DNA of 64,000 bases from Burkholderiales bacterium (GCA_016200895.1 JACQDX010000044.1:1-64000), one strand, 5' to 3'. Numbered from the stretch's first letter, positions 9,777 to 20,854 are shown. Translations and numbers: made by a program. The notes: a model not told the origin generated them from the letters alone.

Positions 9777-12083
9777 ATGGTTGAAATCGAAATAGACGGC
9801 AAAAAAGTCGAAGTCCAAGAGGGCAGTATGGTGATGGACGCTGCCAATAAGCTTGGCACCTACATCCCGCACTTTTGCTATCACAAAAAATTATCTATTG
9901 CGGCAAACTGCCGCATGTGTCTGGTCGAGGTTGAAAAAGCACCGAAGCCTTTGCCTGCCTGCGCGACACCTGTCACGCCGGGCATGATCGTCCGTTCTTC
10001 CAGCGACAAGGCAGTAAAAGCGCAAAAAGCAGTGATGGAATTTTTGCTCATCAACCACCCGCTGGATTGTCCTATCTGCGATCAGGGCGGTGAATGCCAA
10101 TTGCAGGATATGGCTGTTGGCTACGGTGGCACAGCATCCCGTTACGATGAAGAAAAACGCGTGGTATTCCACAAGGACGTAGGTCCCCTGGTTTCCATGG
10201 AAGAAATGAGCCGCTGCATACACTGCACGCGCTGCGTTCGTTTTGGCCAGGAAATCGCTGGCGTCATGGAACTGGGCATGCTCAACCGTGGCGAACATTC
10301 TGAAATCACTTCTTTCGTCGGTAAGACAGTTGATTCCGAATTGTCAGGCAATATGATCGATCTGTGCCCAGTAGGTGCACTGACATCCAAGCCTTTCCGA
10401 TATTCTGCCCGTACCTGGGAACTGTCCCGCCGCAAGTCAGTGAGCGCCCATGATGGCCTGGGTTCCAACCTGATTGTTCAGGTCAAGAACCACAAGGTCA
10501 TGCGCGTAGTTCCTCTGGAAAACGAAGAGATCAACGAATGCTGGATTTCGGATAAAGACCGTTTTTCTTACGAAGCCCTGAACAGCACAGAACGCCTGAC
10601 CAAGCCCATGATCAAGCAGGGCGGGCTATGGCAGGAAACTGACTGGCAAACAGCACTCGAATATGTCGCGCACGGCTTGCGTAACGTCAAGCATGAGCAT
10701 GGCGCTGATGCTATCGCCGCTGTCGCTGCACCTAGTTCTACTCTGGAAGAACTGACACTGTTGCAACGCGTAGTCCGTGGTCTGGGTTCTGATAATATTG
10801 ATTTCCGCCTGCGTCAGTCTGACTTTGCGTTGAATTCTTCCGTCAAGCCTTGGTTGGGTACCAGCATCGCCAAGTTTGGTCAGTTGAAAAACGTTTTTGT
10901 TATCGGCTCCTTCCTGCGTAAAGACCATCCTTTGCTGGCAGCCCGTCTGCGTCAGTCAGTAAAAATGGGTGCCAAACTCAGCATCCTGCATGCTACGAAT
11001 GATGAATTGCTCATCAAGCTGGCAAACAATGCGGTAGTCGCTCCTTCGCTGTGGACAGCTTTCCTGGCTGAAGTTGCAGTTGCTATCGCAGCTAAAAAAG
11101 AAATCGCCAAACCAGCTGGTCTGGAAGCTGTGCAGGCATCTGCCAGAGCGGAAGCAATTGCGGCTAGTCTGTTGGCTGGCAACGCGGGTGTTTTCCTCGG
11201 TAACACAGCGTCTTACCATCCAGAAGCGTCGCAATTGCATGCGCTGGCACAATGGATCTCTGAAAACGCAGGTAGTGATTTCGGTTATCTGACAGAAGCA
11301 GCAAACACAGTTGGCGGTTACCTGGCAAATGCCATCCCTGCCAATAATGCCAAGCCAGTATTTACTGAAGCCAAAAAAGCCTACATCGTTTTGCACGCAG
11401 AGCCTTTGCTTGACAGTGCATATCCAGTGCAAGCCAAAGCGGCATTGGATAATGCTGAAATGGTCGTCGTCATGTCGCCATTCAAGCACGGTGCCGAATA
11501 TGCAGACGTCTTGCTGCCAGTGTCTCCATACACAGAAACATCCGGTACTTTCGTGAACTGCGAAGGCCGTGCACAAAGCTTCCACGGTGTGGTCAAGCCT
11601 CTGGGCGATACCCGTCCAGCATGGAAAGTCTTGCGTGTACTCGGTAATTTGTTGGGTCTGGAAAACTTTGATTTTGAAACAGCAGAAGCAGTGCGTGCAA
11701 CAGTATTGACGCAAGCTGACCTGACTACGCAATTGAATAACCTGGCCAAACTGGCTCCGGCAGTGTCTGCTAACGCTGTTGCAGGCATGGAGCGTATTGC
11801 TGACGTTGGTATTTACAGTACAGATGCTATCGTGCGTCGTGCCGAATCCCTGCAACTGACAGCCGATGCACGTGCACCGCAAGCATGGATCAGTCAGGTT
11901 GACGCCAGCAAGCTGGGTATAGCTGAAGGCGATATGGTGAGACTGAGTAAAACAGGTTCTACCCTGATCCCAGTCGGAATCGATAAATCCTTGCCTGATA
12001 ATGTAGTCAGGATTGCTGCAGGCCATAGCCTGACAAGTAATCTGGACGGCATGTTCGGTGCCATCAAACTGGAGCGTGCATAA
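9777..12083 (+). CDS. nuoG: NADH-quinone oxidoreductase subunit G
   Basis: The largest peripheral subunit, 768 residues. The N-terminal ferredoxin domain carries the [2Fe-2S] motif [22 protein letters not shown]. The His-Cys motif [19 protein letters not shown] and the [18 protein letters not shown] cluster motif follow, then a long molybdopterin-oxidoreductase-like region with no sign of an active molybdenum site. The C-terminal third is Ala/Lys-rich and variable, which is normal in Burkholderiales. The stop overlaps the nuoH start. Confidence 0.97.
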   Translation: MVEIEIDGKKVEVQEGSMVMDAANKLGTYIPHFCYHKKLSIAANCRMCLVEVEKAPKPLPACATPVTPGMIVRSSSDKAVKAQKAVMEFLLINHPLDCPICDQGGECQLQDMAVGYGGTASRYDEEKRVVFHKDVGPLVSMEEMSRCIHCTRCVRFGQEIAGVMELGMLNRGEHSEITSFVGKTVDSELSGNMIDLCPVGALTSKPFRYSARTWELSRRKSVSAHDGLGSNLIVQVKNHKVMRVVPLENEEINECWISDKDRFSYEALNSTERLTKPMIKQGGLWQETDWQTALEYVAHGLRNVKHEHGADAIAAVAAPSSTLEELTLLQRVVRGLGSDNIDFRLRQSDFALNSSVKPWLGTSIAKFGQLKNVFVIGSFLRKDHPLLAARLRQSVKMGAKLSILHATNDELLIKLANNAVVAPSLWTAFLAEVAVAIAAKKEIAKPAGLEAVQASARAEAIAASLLAGNAGVFLGNTASYHPEASQLHALAQWISENAGSDFGYLTEAANTVGGYLANAIPANNAKPVFTEAKKAYIVLHAEPLLDSAYPVQAKAALDNAEMVVVMSPFKHGAEYADVLLPVSPYTETSGTFVNCEGRAQSFHGVVKPLGDTRPAWKVLRVLGNLLGLENFDFETAEAVRATVLTQADLTTQLNNLAKLAPAVSANAVAGMERIADVGIYSTDAIVRRAESLQLTADARAPQAWISQVDASKLGIAEGDMVRLSKTGSTLIPVGIDKSLPDNVVRIAAGHSLTSNLDGMFGAIKLERA

Positions 12084-13147
12084 TGAATTTGCTGCTCTCT
12101 ATCCAAGAACTGGGTCAGCACTACCTTGGCAGCTTGTGGCTTCCTTTGTGGACACTGATCAAGATCGTCTGCATTACCCTGCCAGTGATGGGTTGCGTAG
12201 CCTACCTGACCTTGTGGGAACGCAAGATGATAGGCTGGATGCATATCCGTCTTGGCCCGAATCGTGTAGGCCCTGCAGGTTTGCTGCAGCCTATCGCTGA
12301 TGCACTGAAGCTGCTGCTCAAAGAAATCATCATCCCGGCAAAAGCAAATAAAATCCTGTTCGTGCTGGCACCTATCATGACCATCATGCCTGCGCTGGCA
12401 GCCTGGTCGGTGATACCTTTCGGTCCTGAAACTGTGCTGGCAAATGTCAACGCAGGTTTGTTGCTGATCATGGCAATCACCTCGATGGAAGTCTACGGCA
12501 TCATCATCGCCGGTTGGGCATCCAACTCCAAGTATGCTTTCCTTGGTGCCATGCGTGCATCTGCACAGATGGTGTCGTATGAAATCGCCATGGGCTTCGT
12601 ACTGGTTATCGTGCTGATGGTGTCCGGCAGCCTGAACATGACTGATATCGTCAATGCACAAACCAAAGGTTTTGCAGCCAGCTATGGTTTCAACCTGTTT
12701 TCATGGAACTGGTTGCCGCTGTTGCCTATGTTCGTGGTGTATGTGATTTCCGGTATTGCTGAAACCAACCGTCATCCGTTTGACGTGGTTGAGGGTGAGT
12801 CCGAGATCGTTGCCGGTCACATGGTTGAATACTCCGGTATGTCTTTCGCCATGTTCTTCCTGGCTGAATATGCCAACATGATTTTGATCTCCGCCATGGC
12901 ATCTTTGATGTTCCTCGGCGGCTGGTCTGCACCGTTCAGCTTCCTGGATTTCATTCCTGGCTGGATCTGGCTCGGTATCAAGACTTTTGTTGTGGTTTCC
13001 ATGTTCATCTGGGCACGCGCATCTTTCCCACGCTATCGCTATGACCAGATCATGCGTCTGGGCTGGAAAGTATTTATCCCGCTGACTCTGGTGTACCTGG
13101 TGATCGTCGCAGCATGGATGCAAACTCCATGGAATATTTGGAAGTAA
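12083..13147 (+). CDS. nuoH: NADH-quinone oxidoreductase subunit H
   Basis: Membrane subunit (ND1 homologue) of 354 residues with about eight helices. It joins the hydrophilic arm to the proton-pumping arm and lines the quinone entry. Diagnostic stretches are [26 protein letters not shown] after helix 1 and [27 protein letters not shown] with its conserved acidic residues. The final helix is followed by a TAA, and nuoI starts twelve bases later. Confidence 0.97.
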   Translation: MNLLLSIQELGQHYLGSLWLPLWTLIKIVCITLPVMGCVAYLTLWERKMIGWMHIRLGPNRVGPAGLLQPIADALKLLLKEIIIPAKANKILFVLAPIMTIMPALAAWSVIPFGPETVLANVNAGLLLIMAITSMEVYGIIIAGWASNSKYAFLGAMRASAQMVSYEIAMGFVLVIVLMVSGSLNMTDIVNAQTKGFAASYGFNLFSWNWLPLLPMFVVYVISGIAETNRHPFDVVEGESEIVAGHMVEYSGMSFAMFFLAEYANMILISAMASLMFLGGWSAPFSFLDFIPGWIWLGIKTFVVVSMFIWARASFPRYRYDQIMRLGWKVFIPLTLVYLVIVAAWMQTPWNIWK

Positions 13148-13159
13148 GAGGCTAAAAAA

Positions 13160-13648
13160 ATGGAAGCAATCAAGGATTTTTTTGGCAGCCTGATGCTGCG
13201 CGAACTGATCAAGGGCCTGGCCCTGACAGGCCGCTATATGTTCGCCCGCAAGATCACGGTGCAATTTCCAGAGGAAAAAACACCGCAGTCTCCACGTTTT
13301 CGTGGTCTGCATGCCTTGCGTCGTTACCCGAATGGGGAAGAGCGCTGTATCGCCTGTAAATTGTGTGAAGCAGTGTGCCCGGCAATGGCAATCACGATCG
13401 AGTCTGAACAACGTGCTGACGGTAGCCGTCGTACTACCCGTTATGACATTGACCTGACCAAGTGCATTTTCTGCGGTTTTTGCGAAGAATCCTGCCCGGT
13501 CGATTCCATCGTGGAAACCCATGTACTGGAATATCACGGTGAAAAACGCGGCGATCTGTATTTTACCAAAGAGATGTTGCTGGCTGTAGGTGATCGTTAC
13601 GAGCCACAAATTGCAGCAGCGCGCGCCGCTGATGCCACATACCGCTAA
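13160..13648 (+). CDS. nuoI: NADH-quinone oxidoreductase subunit I
   Basis: The TYKY-type ferredoxin subunit, 162 residues, carrying clusters N6a and N6b. Two CxxCxxCxxxCP motifs are explicit: [12 protein letters not shown] and [12 protein letters not shown]. They pass electrons from the NuoG chain towards N2 in NuoB. An amphipathic N-terminal helix ([20 protein letters not shown]) lies on the membrane. ATG at 13160 follows an A-rich spacer. Confidence 0.98.
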   Translation: MEAIKDFFGSLMLRELIKGLALTGRYMFARKITVQFPEEKTPQSPRFRGLHALRRYPNGEERCIACKLCEAVCPAMAITIESEQRADGSRRTTRYDIDLTKCIFCGFCEESCPVDSIVETHVLEYHGEKRGDLYFTKEMLLAVGDRYEPQIAAARAADATYR

Positions 13649-13664
13649 CTGGACCTGGTTCGAT

Positions 13665-14312
13665 ATGGAATTTACTACCGTTTTATTTTATGTTTTTGCA
13701 GCGATCATGATAGTCGCTGCGATCCAGGTGATTTCTGCACGCAACCCTGTGCATGCTGCCTTGTTCCTGGTGTTGACCTTCTTCAATGCGGCAGGTATCT
13801 GGATGTTGCTGAAGGCTGAGTTCCTGGCCATCGTACTGGTGCTGGTGTATGTCGGTGCGGTCATGGTGCTGTTCCTGTTTGTGGTGATGATGCTGGATAT
13901 CAATCTTGACAAACTCAGGGAAGGTTTCTGGAGTCATTTTCCATTGGCAGCAGCCGTAGGTGTGATCATTGTTTTGGAAATGTCGGCAGTATTGCTGCGC
14001 GGCTTTTTGCGTCCTGATAACCATACCCCGGCCGCATCCGACAAGATAGGTAATACCAAATATCTGGGTATAGAGATTTTCACGCATTACCAGTTTGCTT
14101 TTGAAGTTGCAGCAGCCATTCTGTTGCTGGCTATCGTTGCTGCGGTTGCGCTGACTTTGCGTCGTCGTAAAGACAGCAAATATTTTGACCCTGCTGCTGC
14201 GGTTAAAGTTAAAGCCAAGGACCGTATCCGTATCGTCAGCATGAAAGCTGAATCCGAACGCGCCGAGAATAATGCCACTGCTGCGGCAGCTACTGTGAAT
14301 CCGGAGGTTTAA
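13665..14312 (+). CDS. nuoJ: NADH-quinone oxidoreductase subunit J
   Basis: Membrane subunit (ND6 homologue), 215 residues from the ATG at 13665, reading MEFTTVLFYVFAAIM. In-frame codons upstream (13590, 13632) would give an extension overlapping nuoI and are less likely. Five membrane segments with the LVYVGAVMVLFLFVVMMLDI region, which forms the pi-bulge helix central to coupling. The C-terminal 60 residues are hydrophilic, Ala/Lys-rich and probably cytosolic. nuoK begins at the base after the stop. Confidence 0.93.
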   Translation: MEFTTVLFYVFAAIMIVAAIQVISARNPVHAALFLVLTFFNAAGIWMLLKAEFLAIVLVLVYVGAVMVLFLFVVMMLDINLDKLREGFWSHFPLAAAVGVIIVLEMSAVLLRGFLRPDNHTPAASDKIGNTKYLGIEIFTHYQFAFEVAAAILLLAIVAAVALTLRRRKDSKYFDPAAAVKVKAKDRIRIVSMKAESERAENNATAAAATVNPEV

Positions 14313-14627
14313 ATGGCTTTGACTTTAAGTTTGACGCACTACCTGATTTTGGGCGCAATCCTGTTTGCGATTTCCATCGTCGGTATTTTCCTCAATCGTA
14401 AAAACATCATCGTCTTGCTGATGGCCATTGAATTGATGTTGCTGGCGGTGAATATCAACTTCATCGCATTCTCCCATTATCTGGGTGATGCAGCAGGGCA
14501 GGTATTTGTGTTCTTCATACTTACCGTTGCTGCTGCTGAGTCAGCGATAGGTCTGGCGATCCTGGTGGTCTTGTTCCGTAATCTGGACACCATCAATGTC
14601 GAAGATCTGGATGCATTAAAAGGTTAA
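14313..14627 (+). CDS. nuoK: NADH-quinone oxidoreductase subunit K
   Basis: Small membrane subunit (ND4L homologue), 104 residues with three helices. It contains the conserved glutamates in [14 protein letters not shown] and [18 protein letters not shown], part of the proton half-channel between NuoJ and NuoN. GGAGG stands at 14303-14307, directly before the start. About 100 bases containing a short direct repeat (AGTCCGGT twice near 14665-14680) separate it from nuoL. Confidence 0.97.
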   Translation: MALTLSLTHYLILGAILFAISIVGIFLNRKNIIVLLMAIELMLLAVNINFIAFSHYLGDAAGQVFVFFILTVAAAESAIGLAILVVLFRNLDTINVEDLDALKG

Positions 14628-14724
14628 TCAGGTTAATGGTGCGGATTGTCGCCTGCTGCGGCAGTCCGGTAGTCCGGTATACGCTGGCGATTTAGAAAAG
14701 TAATAAAGCTAACAAAGGGTCATC

Positions 14725-16800
14725 ATGGCGGGGCAACTTAACCCACAATTATTATTGGCAGTACCACTGGCGCCCCTGGTCGGGTCTGCTATTGCAGGTC
14801 TGCTAGGAACGAAGTTTTTCGGCAATGTGGTTGGCCGCAAGGTATCCCATACAGTCACCATACTTGGTGTACTGATTGCATTGATCATCTCCTGCATGAC
14901 CTTGTCTGCCGTGATGGATGGCGGAACTTATAACGAGACCCTGTATCAATGGATGAAGGTCGGCAACATGAAGCTGGAAGTCGGCTTCATGGTAGACAGC
15001 CTGACCGCGATGATGATGTGCGTCGTGACCTTTGTGTCGCTGATGGTGCATATCTACACCATTGGCTATATGGCAGAAGACGAGGGCTATAACCGCTTCT
15101 TCTCCTATATCTCCTTGTTCACCTTCGCCATGCTGATGCTGGTCATGAGTAACAACTTCCTGCAATTGTTCTTTGGCTGGGAAGCTGTGGGCCTGGTGTC
15201 TTATTTGCTGATTGGTTTCTGGTACACCAAACCAACGGCCATTTACGCCAACATGAAAGCCTTTCTGGTTAACCGTGTCGGTGACTTTGGTTTCATCCTG
15301 GGTATAGGCTTGCTGGTCGCAAATACTGGTTCCATGAACTATGTTGAAGTATTTGCCAAGAAAAATGAACTGGCTGCCATGCTGTTGCCGCATACCGACT
15401 GGATGTTGATTACTGTTGCCTGTATCTGCCTGTTCATCGGCGCGATGGGTAAGTCTGCACAATTCCCTCTGCATGTCTGGTTGCCAGATTCCATGGAAGG
15501 CCCGACACCGATTTCTGCACTGATCCACGCGGCGACCATGGTTACCGCAGGTATCTTCATGGTGTCACGCATGTCACCATTGTTTGAATTGTCTGACACT
15601 GCCTTGTCTTTCATCCTGGTGATCGGTGCGATTACTGCACTGTTCATGGGCTTCATGGGCATCATCCAGAACGATATCAAGCGCGTCGTGGCTTATTCCA
15701 CGTTGTCACAACTGGGTTACATGACAGTAGCACTGGGTGCTTCTGCTTACTCTGTTGCGGTATTCCATCTGATGACGCATGCGTTCTTTAAAGCGCTGTT
15801 GTTCCTGGGTGCCGGTTCCGTGATTATCGGTATGCATCATGATCAGGATATCCGCAACATGGGTGGCTTGAGGAAGTACATGCCTATCACCTGGCTGACA
15901 TCTCTGGCTGGTTCGCTGGCATTGATAGGTACGCCTTTCCTGTCCGGTTTCTATTCCAAGGACAGCATTATTGAAGCGGTACAGGCCAGCCATTTGCCCG
16001 GTGCCGGTTTTGCTCAGTTTGCTGTGCTGGCAGGTGTATTTGTGACAGCATTCTATTCCTTCCGTATGTATTTCCTGGTCTTCCATGGCAAGGAAAACTT
16101 TGGCAAGGCACATGCGCATGATCATCACGATAGTCACAAAGATGCACACAAAGACGACCACCATGCTGCTGATGATCATCATGACGACCATCACCATGGT
16201 TTGGCTCCCGGTCAAAAACCGCATGAGTCACCGATAGTTGTCTGGTTGCCTTTGGTTCTGCTGGCAATTCCTTCGCTGTTTATTGGTGCGATTGCAATTG
16301 AACCCATGTTGTTTGGTGGCTTCTTCAAAAATGTGATCTTTGTCAATGAAGCACATCATGCGATGGAAGAACTGCATCACGAATTCCATGGCGCTGGTGC
16401 CATGGGTTTGCATTCCTTCATGACGCCACCGTTCTGGCTGGCCCTGGCGGGTGTGGTAACTGCTTATGTGTTCTATATGGTCAAACCGGAAATTCCAGCG
16501 GCGATCAAGAAGGCCGTCAACCCGCTGTACACCTTGCTTGAGAATAAATACTACATGGACCGCTTTAACGAAATCGTATTCGCCGGTGGCGCACGTGTAC
16601 TCGGTGGTGGTTTATGGAACATTGGTGACAAAGGCCTCATCGATGGCCTGGTAGTTAACGGCAGCGCGAAACTAGTCGGCTGGGTCTCCAAACTGATACG
16701 TCATTTGCAGAGTGGTTATATCTATCACTATGCATTTGTGATGATACTCGGCGTAATGGGTTTCCTGGCTTATACAGTGCTGTTTCCCTTTGCTAAATAA
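14725..16800 (+). CDS. nuoL: NADH-quinone oxidoreductase subunit L
   Basis: The distal antiporter-like subunit (ND5 homologue), 691 residues, with about 16 helices and the long lateral helix at the C-terminus. Core motifs include the HAATMVTAGIFMVSRMSP stretch and the NDIKRVVAYSTLSQLGYM helix. Residues 463-491 form an unusual loop with 13 His and 9 Asp, encoded at 16111-16197 between two membrane segments; it could bind divalent metal but has no known role in complex I. Otherwise full length. Confidence 0.97.
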   Translation: MAGQLNPQLLLAVPLAPLVGSAIAGLLGTKFFGNVVGRKVSHTVTILGVLIALIISCMTLSAVMDGGTYNETLYQWMKVGNMKLEVGFMVDSLTAMMMCVVTFVSLMVHIYTIGYMAEDEGYNRFFSYISLFTFAMLMLVMSNNFLQLFFGWEAVGLVSYLLIGFWYTKPTAIYANMKAFLVNRVGDFGFILGIGLLVANTGSMNYVEVFAKKNELAAMLLPHTDWMLITVACICLFIGAMGKSAQFPLHVWLPDSMEGPTPISALIHAATMVTAGIFMVSRMSPLFELSDTALSFILVIGAITALFMGFMGIIQNDIKRVVAYSTLSQLGYMTVALGASAYSVAVFHLMTHAFFKALLFLGAGSVIIGMHHDQDIRNMGGLRKYMPITWLTSLAGSLALIGTPFLSGFYSKDSIIEAVQASHLPGAGFAQFAVLAGVFVTAFYSFRMYFLVFHGKENFGKAHAHDHHDSHKDAHKDDHHAADDHHDDHHHGLAPGQKPHESPIVVWLPLVLLAIPSLFIGAIAIEPMLFGGFFKNVIFVNEAHHAMEELHHEFHGAGAMGLHSFMTPPFWLALAGVVTAYVFYMVKPEIPAAIKKAVNPLYTLLENKYYMDRFNEIVFAGGARVLGGGLWNIGDKGLIDGLVVNGSAKLVGWVSKLIRHLQSGYIYHYAFVMILGVMGFLAYTVLFPFAK

Positions 16801-16829
16801 GTGACCACGGCTATAAAAAGATAATTATT

Positions 16830-18320
16830 ATGCAGTCAACTTCTACTCTACTTAGCCTTTCGATCTGGTTACCGATTGCCTTCGGTATCTTCATACTGGC
16901 CTTTGGTCGCGATAACAATCCTGCGCTGGTGCGCGGTGTTGCGCTGATCGGTTCGATTTGCAGTTTTATCGTCACGCTGCCTTTGATCAAGCTTTTTGAC
17001 AATACTGCGCATGGCATGCAGTTTGTTGAAAAACACAGCTGGATAGAACGCTTCAATGTGTTCTATGCATTGGGTATAGACGGCATCTCTTTGTGGCTGA
17101 TACCTTTGACAGCCTTTATCACTGTGATTGTGGTGATCGCCGCCTGGGAAGTCATAGAAAAGCAAGTCTCCCAGTACATGGGTGCCTTCCTGATTTTGTC
17201 TGGTTTGATGATAGGTGTGTTCTGCGCGACTGACGGCATGTTGTTCTATGTCTTCTTTGAAGCGACGCTGATCCCTATGTACATCATCGTTGGTGTCTGG
17301 GGTGGCCCGAATCGCGTGTATGCGGCATTCAAGTTCTTCCTGTACACCTTGATGGGTTCCTTGCTGACGCTGCTTGCGATCATTTACCTGTACCTGAAAG
17401 CCGGTCATTCATTTGATATTCTGGTATGGCATAAACTGCCGTTACCATTGACTACCCAGATCATGATTTTCTGCGCCTTCCTGATGGCGTTTGCAGTCAA
17501 GGTGCCAATGTGGCCAGTGCATACCTGGTTGCCGGATGCCCACGTAGAAGCGCCTACTGGTGGTTCCGTTGTACTGGCAGCTATCATGTTGAAACTGGGT
17601 GCGTATGGCTTCCTGCGTTTCTCTTTGCCTATCGCGCCTGACGCCAGCCATTACATGGCAGGTTTCATGATTACACTTTCGCTGATTGCCGTGATTTACA
17701 TCGGTCTGGTGGCACTGGTGCAAAAAGATATGAAAAAGCTGGTGGCGTATTCTTCAATTGCGCATATGGGCTTCGTGACGCTGGGCTTTTTCATGTTCAA
17801 CGACATGTCAGTGCAGGGCGCTATCGTACAAATGATTTCTCACGGCTTTATCTCCGGTGCGATGTTCCTGTGTATCGGTGTCTTGTATGACCGGGTACAC
17901 TCCCGCGAAATTGCTGACTACGGTGGCGTAGTCAATACCATGCCAAAGTTTGCTGCCTTGTTCGTGTTCTTCTCCATGGCCAATTGCGGCTTGCCGGCAA
18001 CTTCCGGTTTTGTTGGCGAATTCATGGTGATCCTGGGCGCAGTGCAGTTCAATTTCTGGATAGGTATGCTGGCAGCAACAGCCCTGATTTTTGGTGCAGC
18101 CTACTCTTTGTGGATGGTCAAGCGCGTTGTGTTTGGCAATATCACAAATGAACATGTAGCTCACCTCCGCGACTTGAATAAACGTGAATTCTTCATGCTA
18201 GGTGTGTTGGCAATAGCAGTGCTGGTAATGGGTTTGTATCCGGCGCCATTTACAGATGCAATGCAGGTCTCGGTCGCTGATCTGTTGCAACATGTGTCAG
18301 TTCCGAAGCTGACACCCTGA
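16830..18320 (+). CDS. nuoM: NADH-quinone oxidoreductase subunit M
   Basis: Antiporter-like proton-pumping subunit (ND4 homologue), 496 residues and about 14 helices. It shows the conserved helix-5 glutamate region FFEATLIPMYIIVGVWGG, FAVKVPMWPVHTWLPDAHVEAPTGGSV and KDMKKLVAYSSIAHMGFVTLG. It starts 29 bases after nuoL. The 82 bases between its stop and nuoN contain a hairpin at 18341-18371 (GCCACG/CGTGGC plus inner pairing) without a T-run. Confidence 0.97.
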   Translation: MQSTSTLLSLSIWLPIAFGIFILAFGRDNNPALVRGVALIGSICSFIVTLPLIKLFDNTAHGMQFVEKHSWIERFNVFYALGIDGISLWLIPLTAFITVIVVIAAWEVIEKQVSQYMGAFLILSGLMIGVFCATDGMLFYVFFEATLIPMYIIVGVWGGPNRVYAAFKFFLYTLMGSLLTLLAIIYLYLKAGHSFDILVWHKLPLPLTTQIMIFCAFLMAFAVKVPMWPVHTWLPDAHVEAPTGGSVVLAAIMLKLGAYGFLRFSLPIAPDASHYMAGFMITLSLIAVIYIGLVALVQKDMKKLVAYSSIAHMGFVTLGFFMFNDMSVQGAIVQMISHGFISGAMFLCIGVLYDRVHSREIADYGGVVNTMPKFAALFVFFSMANCGLPATSGFVGEFMVILGAVQFNFWIGMLAATALIFGAAYSLWMVKRVVFGNITNEHVAHLRDLNKREFFMLGVLAIAVLVMGLYPAPFTDAMQVSVADLLQHVSVPKLTP

Positions 18321-18402
18321 CCGGGAATTTGGATACGCAAGCCACGGCAGTCTGCATCAGGCAGTCGTGGCAGCAGATCAATGCTAGTAAAAATTGAATA
18401 AT

Positions 18403-19878
18403 ATGAACCTGATACCACTTTATCCTGAAATCTTTTTGCTGCTGGCGATTTGCGCCATCTTGCTGATCGATATGTTTTTGCCCGACAGCAAACGCAATGT
18501 GACTTATGCACTCAGCATACTGGCATTGACGATCTGTGGTGTCTTGACTGTGGCATTCGCTGATCCGGTGAAGTCGGAATACGTCAGTAACAATATGTTT
18601 GTTTCTGACCCCATGGCCGTGCTGCTGAAACTGTTTTCTTATATCGCAGTAGGCGTCACCCTGATTTATTCGCGCCAATATGTCAGCGACCGTGCGATGA
18701 CCAATACTCACCTTGGCGGTGAGTACTATGTGCTGGCGCTGTTTGCCTTGCTGGGCCAGATGGTGATGATTTCCGGTAATAACTTCCTGGTGATTTACCT
18801 GGGTCTGGAATTGATGTCCCTGTCACTGTATGCCCTGGTTGCCCTGCGCCGTGATCACACTGTGTCTACTGAAGCGGCGATGAAGTATTTCATCCTGGGT
18901 GCACTGGCTTCCGGTTTCATGTTGTACGGTATTTCCATGTTGTACGGTGCTACTGGTTCTTTGCAGTTGAATGAAGTCGTTAAAGTCACTGCTACTGCAA
19001 CGGCGAATAAAACTATCCTGGTATTCGGTATTGTTTTCCTGGTTGCCGGTCTGGCATTTAAACTGGGCGTGGTTCCTTTCCATATGTGGGTACCTGACGT
19101 CTATCAGGGCGCACCGACTGCAGTGACTTTGCTCCTGGGGGGGGCGCCTAAACTGGCCGCATTTGCAATCACCTTCCGTTTGTTGGTAGAAGGATTGTTT
19201 CCGCTTGCTGTCGACTGGCAGCAAATGCTGGTGGTGCTGGCAGTCTTGTCGATGGCGATAGGTAACCTGACCGCGATTGCACAAACCAATTTGAAGCGTA
19301 TGCTGGCTTATTCCACCATATCGCAGATGGGTTTCATGCTGCTGGGCTTGTTGTCTGGCGTGGCGAATGGCAATTCTGATCTGGCAGTGGATGCCTACAG
19401 CTCGTCCATGTTCTACAGCATTACCTATGTGCTGACAACGCTGGGCACCTTCGGTGTCATCATGTTGCTGGCACGTTCAGGCTTTGAAGCAGAAAATCTG
19501 GAAGACCTGAAAGGCCTGAACAAGCGCAATCCATGGTTTGCCCTGGTCATGCTGTTGTTGATGTTCTCGCTGGCTGGTATCCCGCCTATGATGGGCTTCT
19601 ATGCCAAGCTGTCAGTCTTGCAGGCTGTTTTGTCCACTGGCAAATTGTGGCTTGCTCTGGTTGCCGTCGCATTCTCGCTGATTGGTACTTTCTATTACCT
19701 GCGCATCGTCAAACTCATGTACTTTGATGATCCGCTGGACCATAGTCCTATCGTTGCCAGCGCCGATATGCGCATGGTATTGAGCGTGAATGGTTTGATC
19801 GTCCTGGTCCTGGGTATCATGCCAGGCTCGCTGATGACAGCTTGTGTGAACGCCATTTCCAATACTCTTAAATACTGA
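18403..19878 (+). CDS. nuoN: NADH-quinone oxidoreductase subunit N
   Basis: Antiporter-like subunit (ND2 homologue), 491 residues from ATG 18403 ([14 protein letters not shown]). A TTG three codons earlier is possible, but neither start has a clear Shine-Dalgarno sequence. About 14 helices, with [21 protein letters not shown] and [22 protein letters not shown]. It completes the 14-subunit operon; the next small gene starts eleven bases downstream. Confidence 0.95.
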   Translation: MNLIPLYPEIFLLLAICAILLIDMFLPDSKRNVTYALSILALTICGVLTVAFADPVKSEYVSNNMFVSDPMAVLLKLFSYIAVGVTLIYSRQYVSDRAMTNTHLGGEYYVLALFALLGQMVMISGNNFLVIYLGLELMSLSLYALVALRRDHTVSTEAAMKYFILGALASGFMLYGISMLYGATGSLQLNEVVKVTATATANKTILVFGIVFLVAGLAFKLGVVPFHMWVPDVYQGAPTAVTLLLGGAPKLAAFAITFRLLVEGLFPLAVDWQQMLVVLAVLSMAIGNLTAIAQTNLKRMLAYSTISQMGFMLLGLLSGVANGNSDLAVDAYSSSMFYSITYVLTTLGTFGVIMLLARSGFEAENLEDLKGLNKRNPWFALVMLLLMFSLAGIPPMMGFYAKLSVLQAVLSTGKLWLALVAVAFSLIGTFYYLRIVKLMYFDDPLDHSPIVASADMRMVLSVNGLIVLVLGIMPGSLMTACVNAISNTLKY

Positions 19879-19889
19879 TACGGCCAGCA

Positions 19890-20201
19890 GTGGGTAATTC
19901 TGCATCTACCTGGTTGATCATCGTGTTGGCAGTTCTTGCTGCCAACCTGCCTTTCTTGAATGAACGCTGCTTTGCTGTTGTCGCAATGCAGCGGCTTTCA
20001 AATCCCAAACCTATCTGGTTCCGTTTGCTGGAACTCATCATCCTGTATTTCTGCGTCGGTGGCATTGCTTTTGTTCTTGAGTCCGCCGCAGGTAACCGCT
20101 TCCCGCAGGGATGGGAGTTCTATGCCATCAATGCCTGCCTGTTTCTGGTATTGGCTTTTCCTGGTTTTGTGTATCGTTATTTGAAGCGCAATCATGGCTG
20201 A
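19890..20201 (+). CDS. DUF2818 family small membrane protein
   Basis: A 103-residue protein with three hydrophobic segments (about 6-25, 47-67 and 78-98) and the N-terminal region AANLPFLNERCFAV. It starts with GTG at 19890. Proteins of this family are regularly found directly after nuoN in Burkholderiales, but no function is established. The position suggests a complex I accessory or assembly role, which is inference only. Its end overlaps the NUDIX gene by eight bases. Confidence 0.8.
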   Translation: MGNSASTWLIIVLAVLAANLPFLNERCFAVVAMQRLSNPKPIWFRLLELIILYFCVGGIAFVLESAAGNRFPQGWEFYAINACLFLVLAFPGFVYRYLKRNHG

Positions 20202-20760
20202 GAAAATCACTAGTAAGCTGGATCTGCAAGAAAACAAGATCAGCAGCGAGCTGGTGTACGAAGGCAGTTTTCTCAAAGTCGACAAAGACGTCGTGTCCTT
20301 GCCTGATGGGCAGACTGCTACCCGCGAATACATACGCCACCCCGGAGCCGTCGTTATCATCCCCTTGTTTGATGATGGGCGCATCCTGCTGGAAAAACAG
20401 TTCCGCTATCCCTTGCATCAAGTCTTCATTGAGTTCCCGGCTGGCAAAATAGATGAAGGTGAAGATCCCTTGCTCTGCGCCCAGCGCGAGTTGCGTGAAG
20501 AAACCGGTTACACCGCCAGCGACTGGTCTTTCGTCTGCACCATACACAACGCCATTGCCTATTCAGACGAACATCTGGACATCTACCTGGCCAAAGGCCT
20601 GACGGCAGGACAGGCTGCCCTTGATGAAGAAGAATTCCTCGAAGTATTCACCGCCACACTGCCAGAGATGCTGGACTGGATCAAATCCGGCCAGATCACC
20701 GACGTAAAAACTGTCATAGGCACATTCTGGCTGGAGAAAATTCTGGCTGGCAAGTGGTGA
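20194..20760 (+). CDS. NUDIX hydrolase, ADP-ribose pyrophosphatase type
   Basis: The 188-residue protein carries a perfect Nudix box: Gly84, Glu90 and REL-REETG at 98-105, matching GX5EX7REUXEEXGU. The surrounding sequence (GAVVIIPLFDDGRILLEKQFRYP; WSFVCTIHNAIAYSDEHLDIYLAKGL) resembles ADP-ribose pyrophosphatases that cleave ADP-ribose to AMP and ribose 5-phosphate. It overlaps the DUF2818 gene and is the last gene of the nuo transcript. A link between NADH oxidation and clearing ADP-ribose from NAD breakdown is plausible but unproven. Confidence 0.88.
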   Translation: MAEKITSKLDLQENKISSELVYEGSFLKVDKDVVSLPDGQTATREYIRHPGAVVIIPLFDDGRILLEKQFRYPLHQVFIEFPAGKIDEGEDPLLCAQRELREETGYTASDWSFVCTIHNAIAYSDEHLDIYLAKGLTAGQAALDEEEFLEVFTATLPEMLDWIKSGQITDVKTVIGTFWLEKILAGKW

Positions 20761-20793
20761 TTGAAACTTGAAGTCGTAAAAGACTTTGCAAAC

Positions 20794-20824
20794 GAAAAAA
20801 GCCGCTGATCAGCGGCTTTTTTCG
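20794..20824 (+). terminator. Rho-independent terminator of the nuo operon
   Basis: GCCGCTGATCAGCGGC is a perfect inverted repeat with A-runs before and six T after. It would work in both directions and lies between the convergent NUDIX and ETF-QO genes. Confidence 0.92.
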
Positions 20825-20854
20825 TTTGGTTCTGTTGTCCAATTTTCGTCGCAG

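Noticed and set aside
10956-12026. 356-codon minus-strand frame opposite nuoG
   Set aside because: Shadow of nuoG; Cys/His/Gln-rich translation without a domain.
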